7,330 nt of DNA from Dermatophilaceae bacterium (GCA_013361975.1 JABFXB010000072.1:1-7330), one strand, 5' to 3'; numbered from the stretch's first letter, positions 1 to 6,569 are shown. A program made the numbers and translations. The notes: a model not told the origin generated them from the sequence alone.

Positions 1-494
1 GCGCCGGCCAGCTGCAGGCGTACCAGCTCGTCGCCGGTGAAGAGCCGCTCCCCCGACCCCAGCACGACGGGGTAGACGAAGAGGTGCAGGCCGTCGACGA
101 GGCCGTCGCGCAGCAGGGCCCGGACGAGCGTGCCGCTGCCGCTGACGTAGAGCGACCCCTCGACCTCGTCGCGCAGCTCGGCGATGCGCGCGGGGTCGTA
201 CGTGCCGAGGACGCGCGAGTTGTTCCAGTCGGGGTCGCGCAGCGTCGACGAGACGACGTTCTTGCGGGCGCCGTTGAAGAAGGAGGCCCCCGGGTCGTCC
301 TCGTCAGTACGCGTCGACCACGCCGGCGCGAACATCTCGTACGTGCGGCGTCCGAGCAGGAGCTCGGAACCGGGTCCGGTGAGGCGACCGATCGCCGCAC
401 CCATCTTCGGGTCGAAGGGGTACTCCGCCGTCCAGCTCGGGCTCTCGTAGACCCCGTCGAGCGAGATGAACTCGTGCACCTCGATGCGTCCCAC
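1..494 (-). CDS. Dihydrofolate reductase family protein (RibD C-terminal-like), 3' end outside window
   Basis: The reading frame starts at a GTG (494..492) and stays open for 164 codons to the left edge, so only the extreme C-terminus is missing (inferred from a usual family length near 180-190). The start is well supported: AGGAGG at 507..502 lies 7 nt upstream. Visible family marks are an N-terminal strand with FISLDG (residues 9-14), LLLGRRTYEMF (45-55), KNVVSSTL (78-85), and the glycine motif YVSGSGTLVRALL (116-128), followed by VDGLHLFVYPVVLGSGERLF (133-152). This pattern matches the DHFR-fold / RibD C-terminal family of NADPH-dependent reductases common in Actinobacteria. These are paralogues of, not the same as, housekeeping folA, and their substrate is usually unknown. 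It lies 73 nt downstream of the oxidoreductase gene with a 9-bp hairpin between them, so it may be separately expressed. The family call is firm; the physiological role is unknown. Confidence 0.88.
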   Translation of the reverse strand, partial: MGRIEVHEFISLDGVYESPSWTAEYPFDPKMGAAIGRLTGPGSELLLGRRTYEMFAPAWSTRTDEDDPGASFFNGARKNVVSSTLRDPDWNNSRVLGTYDPARIAELRDEVEGSLYVSGSGTLVRALLRDGLVDGLHLFVYPVVLGSGERLFTGDELVRLQLAG

Positions 495-513
495 GGTCAG
501 GCCTCCTGTCGTG

Positions 514-539
514 CCCGGTCCGGTTCGGCTCGGACCGGG
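514..539 (-). terminator. Hairpin between oxidoreductase and DHFR-family genes, possible terminator
   Basis: A perfect 9-bp inverted repeat, CCCGGTCCG (514-522) and CGGACCGGG (531-539), encloses an 8-nt loop and begins 28 nt after the oxidoreductase stop codon. There is no T-tract. That is common for actinobacterial terminators, but it also means the function is inferred from position and stem strength only. The stem ends 7 nt before the ribosome binding site of the next gene, so it could instead affect that gene's translation. Confidence 0.5.
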
Positions 540-567
540 GCGTGTCCTGTGCGCCGCCGATCCTGCC

Positions 568-1839
568 TCACCGCGGCGACAGGCGCTCGACCTCGAAGGT
601 GAATCCCTGGGCGCGCAGCCGGTCGGTCAGGACGTCGCCCAGCGCCGTCGCAGGGGTGCACACGCCGGTGCAGCGAGGGATGCCGTCGTCGGTGGCCAGC
701 GCCAGGGCCGTCTCCCCGAACATCACCGCGGTACCGCCGTAGCCCGGGTCGTAGTCGGCGCCCACCTTGGTGCGGTAGTGCGCGCCGGTCGTCGTCGCGG
801 CGTGGATCTCCATCCGGAAGCGCCCTGCGGCGCGCGTCTCGGGGCCGGGCCCCTCCCCCGGCTTCGGCAGGAAGCGGTCGAGCACGGCGCGGGTGGGCGT
901 GAACGAGAGCCCGGCCACGACACCGCCGAGACCGACGGCCATGCCGGTCGCCATGAGCGGCGACATCGGGCTCGAGCCGAAGTCGACGACCTCGCGGTAG
1001 CGCAGCTCGCGGCCGTAGGACCAGTCGCTCAGGGTGTTCGACAGGCGCACGATGCGGGTGTTGAACGAGGCCATGACGAAGGGCCCGGTCCACCGGCCCG
1101 TGGCGGGATCGCGGTCGACCGGCACGAGACGGCGCAGCCGATCCAGCGGCCCGGAGGATCGGCTGCGCCGCGACGACGGCTCCTCGGAGCGACGGGGGCT
1201 CAAGGCATACGAGTCACCGAGCAGACGCCGGGCCGAGGCGTCGGAGCGGGCCGCGACCGCCTGCTGCCGCATGGAGTCGACGGTGCCGCCCGAGACCCCG
1301 CCCCTCATCGACCGGACGAGCAGGGTCGTCTCGGCGAGGGTGCCCTCGCCGTCGGTGGCGACGCGCTCGGCCGTCGCCAGGACGCCCAGGTCGGACGGGA
1401 TGGAGTCGAAGCCGCAGGCGTGGACGATGGCCGCACCCGTCTCGCTGGCCCGGGCGCCGACCTCGTCGAGCGACCAGCGCACGAAGAGCACCTCGCCGGT
1501 CAGGTCGGCGTAGTGGGTGCCCTCCTCGGCGCAGGCGCGCACGACCTCCTTGCCGACGGCGACGTAGGGGCCGACGGTGCTGGCGAGCACCGTCGTACGC
1601 GCCGCGAGGGCCCGCAGCCCCGGCGCGTCCGCCGCGTCGACGGCCACGACCTCCCACGACGTGGCGCGCTCACCGAGCTCGACCCGCAGGGCCTCGAGCT
1701 TCGAGCGGGAACGCCCCGCGAGCGCGATCCGCACCTCGGGGCCGGCACGGCGGGCGAGGTGCTCCGCGGTGAGTGCGCCGACGAATCCGGTGGCGCCGTA
1801 CAGGACGATGTCGAGCTCGCGTGCGGGCATGGCCGTCAT
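568..1839 (-). CDS. Saccharopine dehydrogenase-like / trans-acting enoyl reductase family oxidoreductase
   Basis: This 423-aa protein resembles the mycobacterial saccharopine-dehydrogenase-like proteins (Rv2449c / trans-acting enoyl reductase type). It has an N-terminal Rossmann fold with the dinucleotide-binding loop GATGFVG (15-21), AGRSRSKL (41-48) after strand 2, VGPY (89-92), HYADLTGE (109-116) and HACGFDSIPSDLG (140-152). Further family-like segments are GGVSGGT (180-186), PFVMASFNT (253-261), LRYREVVDFG (279-288), and a hydrophobic Gly/Ala stretch around 295-313 that may be membrane- or lipid-facing. Residues about 214-237 form a Ser/Arg-rich linker, and its DNA carries a perfect 15-bp inverted repeat. 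NAD(P)H-dependent reduction is likely from the fold. The substrate is unknown: characterised relatives act in trans on polyketide-derived lipids, but no polyketide synthase is visible here. The start is uncertain; ATG at 1839 or 1830 both lack a clear ribosome binding site. Length fits the family (about 420 aa). Confidence 0.85.
   Translation of the reverse strand: MTAMPARELDIVLYGATGFVGALTAEHLARRAGPEVRIALAGRSRSKLEALRVELGERATSWEVVAVDAADAPGLRALAARTTVLASTVGPYVAVGKEVVRACAEEGTHYADLTGEVLFVRWSLDEVGARASETGAAIVHACGFDSIPSDLGVLATAERVATDGEGTLAETTLLVRSMRGGVSGGTVDSMRQQAVAARSDASARRLLGDSYALSPRRSEEPSSRRSRSSGPLDRLRRLVPVDRDPATGRWTGPFVMASFNTRIVRLSNTLSDWSYGRELRYREVVDFGSSPMSPLMATGMAVGLGGVVAGLSFTPTRAVLDRFLPKPGEGPGPETRAAGRFRMEIHAATTTGAHYRTKVGADYDPGYGGTAVMFGETALALATDDGIPRCTGVCTPATALGDVLTDRLRAQGFTFEVERLSPR
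1130..1170. repeat. Perfect 15-bp inverted repeat inside the oxidoreductase gene
   Basis: The left arm CGGCGCAGCCGATCC (1130-1144) is exactly complementary to the right arm GGATCGGCTGCGCCG (1156-1170), with an 11-nt loop (1145-1155). It falls in frame in the linker of the oxidoreductase, encoding the residues RRSRSSGPLDRLRR (about 224-237). It could form a strong hairpin in the mRNA or a cruciform in DNA. Whether it is a mobile palindromic element or a chance product of GC-rich coding cannot be decided from one copy. Confidence 0.85.
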
Positions 1840-1897
1840 GCTGCCACGCGACGGACGCCGACGGCCCCGGGCCGCCAGGTGACGCGTCTCGCTTCAG

Positions 1898-1952
1898 TGC
1901 ACCGTCATTGCGCCGTCAGTGCGCCGTCAGTGCGCCGTCAGTGCGCCGTCAG
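1898..1952. repeat. Tandem repeat, five 11-bp units, overlapping the priA stop codon
   Basis: On the minus strand there are four identical copies of CTGACGGCGCA (1952..1942, 1941..1931, 1930..1920, 1919..1909), followed by a diverged fifth, ATGACGGTGCA (1908..1898). The TGA of the first copy is the priA stop codon (1951..1949). Because 11 is not a multiple of 3, the TGAs fall in all three frames. The array fills half of the 109-nt gap between priA and the oxidoreductase gene. The rest of that gap (1840-1897) shows no clear promoter, and only a short GC-rich palindrome near 1862-1874. Confidence 0.93.
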
Positions 1953-3979
1953 AACGTGTCGAGCGGGTCGACCCGCACCGAGACGACGTCGGCCTCCTTG
2001 CGAGCCGATCGGAAGGCCTTGAGGGCGAGCATCGCCCGGGTGAGGGCTGGGGTCTCTGCCGCGGGCACCCGGACGAGCACGTGGTGGTCGGCCGGCGCGC
2101 GTTCGGGCTCGCCGTCCCCGGGGCCGCGGCGCGCGGCCCCGCCGATGAGCGGCACCGGACCGAGCACCTGCGCGCTGGGCGGCAGGTCGACCTGCTCGAG
2201 GGCCTCCTCGAGGGCGCGCCGCCCACCCGTCAGCTGGGCGACGCGGGCGGCAGGCGGCAGTCCCAGCTCGCGACGGTCGGCCAGCTCACGGGCAGCGAGC
2301 CAGGCAGGGTCCCACCGCACGAGCGCCTCGACGGCAGGGAGCGCGACCGCCTCGGGCGCACCGCACAGCACGACGGCCCGACCCTCTCGGGCGAGGGCGG
2401 AAGCGGCCATCCAGCGGCGCAGCGCCTCGAGGGGCGCGTCGAGCACCGGCAGGTCCAGGCTCGCCCACGCGTCGAGCAGCAGCACCGCGGTGTAGCCGCC
2501 GTCGGCGACGGGCTCGGCGCCCGGCGTGGCGATGACGAGCGCCGACTCGCGGCCGACGGCGGAGAGGACCTCGCCCGACCCGGAGGTGTGCACGGGGAAG
2601 CCCGGGAACGCGCGGCCGATCTCCTCGGCCGTGCGGCGTGCACCGGTGACCGACGACCGCAGGCGGCCCGACCCGCAGTGCGCGCAGGAGAAGCCGTGTG
2701 GCGGGATCGCCAGGCCGCACCAGCGGCAGGCGGGGGCGGCGCGCGAGGCGCCGACGGCGACCGGTCCCTGGCACCGCGTGCAGCGGACCGGGGTGCGGCA
2801 CTCGGCGCAGCTGAGCGACGGCTGGTAGCCGCGACGCGGCACCTGGACGAGGACGGGGCCGTCGAGCAGGGCGTCCTTGGCCACCCGCCACGCGCGTGAG
2901 GGGATGTGCGCCCGGGCGGACGGGCCGTCGCGCTCCTCGTCGGCCCCCTCGCCGGCAATCGTGACCCGGGGCGCGACGGACCGCAGGGTCGCCGCATCGG
3001 CGTCGACGGGCACCAGGGCGCCGGACTCGACCTCGACCTGGACGCGCAGGCTACGGCCGAAGCCGCCCGTGAGCAGCGCCGCCCCGGTCATGGCGGCCCG
3101 CAGCGCGAGGACGACGCCGACGTGGTGGTAGGGCGCGCGGGGCTCGGCGAGCAGGTCGTCGCCGTCGTCCCAGCACGCCACGAGACCGAGGTCGCGCACG
3201 GGCGCGAACGCCGCGGCCCGGGTGCCGATGACGACCTTCACGTGCCCGCGCAGCACCTTGAGCCAGGCGGTGTAGCGCGCCTGCGGCCCCTGGTCGGCGG
3301 TGAGCCGGACGTGGCGGCCCTTGCCGAGCAGCGCGGTGAGCGCGGCGTCGAGCCGGTCGACGTCGCGATGGTCGGGCACGACGAGAAGGGCACCGCGCCC
3401 GCCCGACAGGGCGGTCGCCGCGGCGACCGCGAGCGCGGAGGGCCAGTCGGCGTCGCCGGACCGGCCGGGCAGGGCACCCCAGGCGGCGGCAGGGCCCTCA
3501 CCTCCGGCGAGCCGGCGCAGCCAGGCCGGTCCGGCGGGATAGGCGACCCAGGCACCCGGGTCGGGCATCGGCACCGGCTCGAGCGGCGCGCACTCGAGCG
3601 CGAGGGCCTTCTCGGCCGTGGCGTGGCGCTTCGGCACGGCCAGGCGCAGCACGTCGCTCAGCGTGCCGGCATACCGGTCGGCGACGGCCCGCGAGAGCGC
3701 CAGCACCTCGGGGGTCAGGACCGGCTCTGGGCTCACCACTCGGCGCAGCGGGGTGAGCCGCCCGTCGTGCTGCGGCGCCTCGCGACGCTCGACCACGAAG
3801 CCGTCGAGCTCGCGGCCGGAGAAGCGCACCCTCACGCGGGCACCCGGGACGGCGTCGACGTCGAGCTCGGCGGGCACGGAGTACTCGAAGACGCGGTCGA
3901 GGTGGGCGAGCGGCGTCTCCACCACGACAGCAGCGACCGGCCCGAAGGCCGGTCGCTGCGTCGTCTCGTCGTCCCCCAC
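1949..3979 (-). CDS. priA: Primosomal protein N' (PriA), actinobacterial helicase-degenerate type
   Basis: PriA recognises stalled replication forks and helps reload the replicative helicase. This 676-aa protein has the N-terminal DNA 3'-end-binding domain (about 15-115, with VAAVVVETPLAHLDRVFEYSVP). A remnant of the helicase core contains IGTRAAAFAP (251-260), which corresponds to the IGTRSALFAP segment of active PriA. The ATPase motifs are gone: no GxTGSGKT is found near 181-200, the DEEH box is replaced by CWDDGDD (269-275), and the QVAGRAGR arginine-finger motif is absent. The zinc region is intact, with four CxxC pairs (391/394, 400/403, 418/421, 432/435). Mycobacterial PriA is similarly described as lacking helicase motifs, so this is a lineage trait and not a pseudogene. 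The GTG start at 3979 lies 16 nt after the metK stop with only a weak upstream AGGG, so translational coupling to metK is plausible. Two hairpins cover the start region. Confidence 0.93.
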   Translation of the reverse strand: MGDDETTQRPAFGPVAAVVVETPLAHLDRVFEYSVPAELDVDAVPGARVRVRFSGRELDGFVVERREAPQHDGRLTPLRRVVSPEPVLTPEVLALSRAVADRYAGTLSDVLRLAVPKRHATAEKALALECAPLEPVPMPDPGAWVAYPAGPAWLRRLAGGEGPAAAWGALPGRSGDADWPSALAVAAATALSGGRGALLVVPDHRDVDRLDAALTALLGKGRHVRLTADQGPQARYTAWLKVLRGHVKVVIGTRAAAFAPVRDLGLVACWDDGDDLLAEPRAPYHHVGVVLALRAAMTGAALLTGGFGRSLRVQVEVESGALVPVDADAATLRSVAPRVTIAGEGADEERDGPSARAHIPSRAWRVAKDALLDGPVLVQVPRRGYQPSLSCAECRTPVRCTRCQGPVAVGASRAAPACRWCGLAIPPHGFSCAHCGSGRLRSSVTGARRTAEEIGRAFPGFPVHTSGSGEVLSAVGRESALVIATPGAEPVADGGYTAVLLLDAWASLDLPVLDAPLEALRRWMAASALAREGRAVVLCGAPEAVALPAVEALVRWDPAWLAARELADRRELGLPPAARVAQLTGGRRALEEALEQVDLPPSAQVLGPVPLIGGAARRGPGDGEPERAPADHHVLVRVPAAETPALTRAMLALKAFRSARKEADVVSVRVDPLDTF
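3930..3959 (-). promoter_or_regulatory. 13-bp hairpin with TTCG tetraloop in the 5' end of priA (possible attenuator)
   Basis: Read on the minus strand, the arm GCAGCGACCGGCC is followed by TTCG and the exact complement GGCCGGTCGCTGC. This gives a perfect 13-bp stem closed by a C(UUCG)G tetraloop, among the most stable RNA loops known. It spans codons 7-17 of priA, in a non-conserved N-terminal extension, and begins 36 nt after the metK stop. No U-tract follows. A role as metK terminator, attenuator or mRNA-stabilising element is inferred from position and structure. Confidence 0.6.
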
Positions 3980-3988
3980 GGGGGCGAC
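3968..3988 (-). promoter_or_regulatory. Hairpin with the priA start codon in its loop
   Basis: On the minus strand, GTCG CCCC pairs with GGGG (A bulge) CGAC, giving 8 base pairs with one bulge. The 4-nt loop CGTG contains the GTG start codon (3979..3977). Such a structure would hinder independent initiation and favour translation by ribosomes arriving from metK. That effect is an inference, and it depends on GTG 3979 being the true start. Confidence 0.4.
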
Positions 3989-3995
3989 CCTAGCC

Positions 3996-5219
3996 TCAGC
4001 CGGCGACGGCGGCCCGCAGGGCCTCGACGCGGTCGGTGCGCTCCCAGGTGAAGGGGTTCTCGACGCCGTCGGCCTTGGTGCGGCCGAAGTGGCCGTAGGC
4101 CGCGGTCGGCTTGTAGATCGGGCGCAGCAGGTCGAGCGCGTCGACGATCGCCGCCGGGCGCAGGTCGAAGACCGTGCTGATGGCCGCCTGGATCCTGTCG
4201 ACCGGGACGGTCTCGGTGCCGAACGTCTCGACGTAGAGGCCGACCGGCTGCGCCTTGCCGATGGCGTACGCGACCTGCACCTCGCAGCGCCGGGCGAGGC
4301 CCGCGGCGACGACGTTCTTCGCGACCCAGCGCATGGCGTAGGCGCCCGAGCGGTCGACCTTGCTCGGGTCCTTGCCCGAGAAGGCGCCGCCGCCGTGGCG
4401 TGCCATGCCGCCGTAGGTGTCGACGATGATCTTGCGGCCGGTGAGGCCGGCGTCGCCCATCGGGCCGCCGATCTCGAAGCGGCCGGTGGGGTTGATGAGG
4501 GCGCGGTAGGCGCTCACGTCGAGGTCGGTGCCGCTGTCGCGCAGCTCGGCCAGGACCGGGTCGATGACGTGGGCCTTGATGTCGGGCTCGAGCATGCCGT
4601 CGAGCGACACGTCGGGGGCGTGCTGCGTGGAGAGCACGACGGTGTCGAGCTTGACCGCCTTGTCGCCCTCGTAGGCGATGGTGACCTGGGTCTTGCCGTC
4701 GGGGCGCAGGTAGGCGAGCTCCTCGCTCTTGCGCACCTGGGTCAGGCGCTCCGAGAGGCGGTGCGCGAGGAAGATCGGCAGCGGCATCAGCTCGGCGGTG
4801 TCGTCGCACGCGTAGCCGAACATGAGGCCCTGGTCGCCGGCGCCCTGCTTGTCGAGCTGGTCGTCGTCGGCACCCGTGCGGTGCTCGTGCGCCGTGTCGA
4901 CGCCCTGTGCGATGTCGGGCGACTGCGCGCCGATGGAGATGGAGACCCCACACGTACGCCCGTCGAAGCCCTTCTGCGAGCCGTCGTAGCCCACGTCGAG
5001 GATCGTCTGGCGCACGAGCTTGGGGATCTCGACGTAGCCGGTGGTCGAGACCTCGCCCGCGACGTGCACCAGGCCGGTCGTGACGAGGGTCTCGACCGCG
5101 ACGCGTGCGTGCTTGTCCTCGGTCAGCAGCGCGTCGAGGATCGAGTCGCTGATCTGGTCACAGATCTTGTCGGGATGTCCCTCGGTGACGGACTCGGACG
5201 TGAACAGACGTGCGGACAC
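3996..5219 (-). CDS. metK: S-adenosylmethionine synthetase (methionine adenosyltransferase)
   Basis: The enzyme makes S-adenosylmethionine from ATP and L-methionine in the cytoplasm, releasing phosphate and pyrophosphate. The 407-aa product carries the family marks in order: TSESVTEGHPDKICDQ (7-22, with the ATP-binding His 15), signature 1 GAGDQGLMFGYA (126-137), and the phosphate-loop signature 2 GGGAFSGKD (276-284), followed by DRSGAY (289-294). The C-terminus YGHFGRTKADGVENPFTWE (375-393) is also typical. The start is set at GTG 5219: AGGGAG lies 5 nt upstream at 5230..5225, and the protein then begins VSARLFTSES as in relatives. The frame is open further upstream to 5279, but that extension lacks a ribosome binding site and is not conserved-looking. 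It sits 80 nt after coaBC and 16 nt before priA. No SAM riboswitch could be recognised upstream. Confidence 0.97.
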   Translation of the reverse strand: MSARLFTSESVTEGHPDKICDQISDSILDALLTEDKHARVAVETLVTTGLVHVAGEVSTTGYVEIPKLVRQTILDVGYDGSQKGFDGRTCGVSISIGAQSPDIAQGVDTAHEHRTGADDDQLDKQGAGDQGLMFGYACDDTAELMPLPIFLAHRLSERLTQVRKSEELAYLRPDGKTQVTIAYEGDKAVKLDTVVLSTQHAPDVSLDGMLEPDIKAHVIDPVLAELRDSGTDLDVSAYRALINPTGRFEIGGPMGDAGLTGRKIIVDTYGGMARHGGGAFSGKDPSKVDRSGAYAMRWVAKNVVAAGLARRCEVQVAYAIGKAQPVGLYVETFGTETVPVDRIQAAISTVFDLRPAAIVDALDLLRPIYKPTAAYGHFGRTKADGVENPFTWERTDRVEALRAAVAG

Positions 5220-5299
5220 TTGAACTCCCTGGCTCGGGTGCATGGTGGTTGGGGTCGTGCGCGGTCGGCGCAGCCGCATTTGGGGTGTGAGTCTAGTGC
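5220..5299 (-). promoter_or_regulatory. coaBC-metK intergenic leader with a possible -10 box
   Basis: The 80-nt gap contains, on the minus strand, TAGACT (5295..5290), which fits the actinobacterial -10 pattern TAnnnT about 70 nt before metK. No convincing -35 lies 16-18 nt upstream. A weak hairpin (TTGGG at 5308..5304 with CCCAA at 5284..5280, plus TGAG/CTCA inside) overlaps the coaBC stop and the -10 candidate. A small CGGC/GCCG stem lies at 5266-5276. metK may have its own promoter in addition to read-through from rpoZ-coaBC. Confidence 0.25.
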
Positions 5300-6541
5300 T
5301 CAGCCCAACGCCGGCGAGATGGCGTCCCAGAGGGCGTCGGCCACGGCGTCCTTGGTGGTGGGACCGACCGTCGTGACCTCGTCGCTGCCGCGGCGGAGCA
5401 GGTGGACGGTCGTGTCGTCCTTTCCGAAGGTGAGGTCCGGGCCGACCTCGTTCACCACCTGCAGGTCGCTGCCCTTGCGGGCGAACTTGGCGCGGGCGTG
5501 GTCCATGACCGAGCCGTTGAGGTCGCCCGTCTCGGCCGCGAACGAGACGATGAACGGCGTCGGAGAGCCGCGGCGGGCGCGGGCGGCGACCAGCCCCCTG
5601 ACGATGTCGGGGTTCTCGACGAGCTCGACCCGCAGTCCTGCGTCGGGGTCGGACGACTTCTTGATCTTGCTGTCGCTGACCGTGGCCGGGCGGAAGTCGG
5701 CGGGCGCCGCCGCCATGACGACGACGTCGGCACCGTCGGCAGCGGTCTCGACCGCCTGCTGGAGCTCGAGCGTCGTCTCGACCGGCACCACGTCGATGCC
5801 CTCGGGCACCGGGAGCGACACGTTGGCGGCGACGAGGGTGACCTTGGCTCCGCGGTCGGCGGCGGCGCGGGCGATCGCGATGCCCTGCTTGCCCGACGAA
5901 CGGTTGCCGAGGAACCGCACCGGGTCGAGCGGCTCACGGGTGCCGCCCGCCGACACGACGACCCGGCGCCCCTCGAGGTCGCCCGGCCCCTCGTGCCGGT
6001 CGGCGCAGGTCGCGCCGCCCTCGACGACGGCGAGGCACGCGGCATACAGCTGCTCGGGCTCGGGAAGGCGACCCGCCCCGGTGTCCTTGCCGGTCAGCCG
6101 ACCCACGGCCGGGTCGATGACGTGGGCGCCACGGGCGCGGAGGGTGGCGACGTTGGCCTGCGTCGCGGGGTGCTCCCACATCTCGGTGTGCATGGCGGGC
6201 GCGAACGCGACGGGGCACCGGGCGGTGAGCAGGGTGTTGGTGAGGAGGTCGTCGGCGATGCCGTGCGCGGCCTTCGCCAGCAGGTCGGCCGTCGCGGGAG
6301 CCACGACGACGAGGTCGGCCGACTGGCCGATGCGCACGTGCGGCACCTCGTGCACCGAGGTCCACACGTCGGTGCTGACCGGCTTGCCCGACAGGGCGGA
6401 CCACGTCGGCGCGCCGACGAAGTGGAGCGCGGCCGCGGTGGGCACGACGGTGACGTCGTGGCCGTTCTCGGTGAACAGGCGCAGCAGGGACGCCGCCTTG
6501 TAGGCGGCGATCCCGCCGCTCACACCGAGGACGACACGCAT
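5300..6541 (-). CDS. coaBC: Bifunctional phosphopantothenoylcysteine decarboxylase / phosphopantothenate-cysteine ligase
   Basis: This enzyme carries out two successive steps of coenzyme A synthesis: CoaB joins phosphopantothenate to cysteine using CTP, and CoaC, an FMN flavoprotein, decarboxylates the product. The 413-aa protein has the CoaC half first: GVSGGIAAYK (6-15), the likely catalytic His 68 in VPHVRIGQSADLVVVAPATADL, and APAMHTEMW (114-122) at the usual PxMNxxMW site. The CoaB half follows from about 190: VVVSAGGTREPLDPVRF and LGNRSSGKQG (194-220), MAAAPADFRPA (276-286), KIKK (292-295) and SFAAETGD (333-340). The Asn-to-His change also occurs, from memory, in Mycobacterium tuberculosis CoaBC. 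The substrate-flap region (151-159, GKDTGAGRL) is short and has no cysteine. ATG 6541 was chosen because the protein then begins MRVVLGVSGG; a GTG at 6550 is the alternative. Neither has a strong ribosome binding site. The gene lies 28 nt after rpoZ. Confidence 0.96.
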   Translation of the reverse strand: MRVVLGVSGGIAAYKAASLLRLFTENGHDVTVVPTAAALHFVGAPTWSALSGKPVSTDVWTSVHEVPHVRIGQSADLVVVAPATADLLAKAAHGIADDLLTNTLLTARCPVAFAPAMHTEMWEHPATQANVATLRARGAHVIDPAVGRLTGKDTGAGRLPEPEQLYAACLAVVEGGATCADRHEGPGDLEGRRVVVSAGGTREPLDPVRFLGNRSSGKQGIAIARAAADRGAKVTLVAANVSLPVPEGIDVVPVETTLELQQAVETAADGADVVVMAAAPADFRPATVSDSKIKKSSDPDAGLRVELVENPDIVRGLVAARARRGSPTPFIVSFAAETGDLNGSVMDHARAKFARKGSDLQVVNEVGPDLTFGKDDTTVHLLRRGSDEVTTVGPTTKDAVADALWDAISPALG

Positions 6542-6569
6542 CTGCGGCACCGACTGGCCCGGAAGGGGC

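Noticed and set aside
1898..1952. CRISPR-like array or replication iterons
   Set aside because: The units are 11 bp and directly abutting with no spacers, and there is no replication initiator gene nearby.
466..2022. Long plus-strand open frame (518 codons) opposite the oxidoreductase gene
   Set aside because: The minus-strand product has Rossmann and family motifs throughout. The plus translation is Arg/Gly/His-rich shadow sequence without motifs.
1949..3979. priA as a decayed pseudogene because helicase motifs are missing
   Set aside because: The frame is intact over 676 codons, all eight zinc cysteines are kept and the same loss is typical of actinobacterial PriA.
1919..4051. Plus-strand frames opposite priA (326 and 381 codons)
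   Set aside because: PriA domains, including four CxxC pairs, are continuous on the minus strand; these are compositional shadows.
5220..5279. N-terminal extension of metK to 5279 or an ATG start at 5243
   Set aside because: Neither has a ribosome binding site, while GTG 5219 has AGGGAG at proper spacing and gives the family-typical N-terminus.
5220..5299. SAM riboswitch upstream of metK
   Set aside because: The 80-nt gap shows only short weak stems and nothing I can match to a SAM-binding core. A covariance-model search (Infernal with Rfam SAM families) would settle it.
3618..6503. Very long plus-strand open frame (961 codons) opposite metK and coaBC
   Set aside because: It runs antisense to two genes with clear family motifs. 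Its translation is a low-complexity Arg/Ala/Val/Asp pattern with no recognisable domain, as expected from the GC-rich opposite strand.
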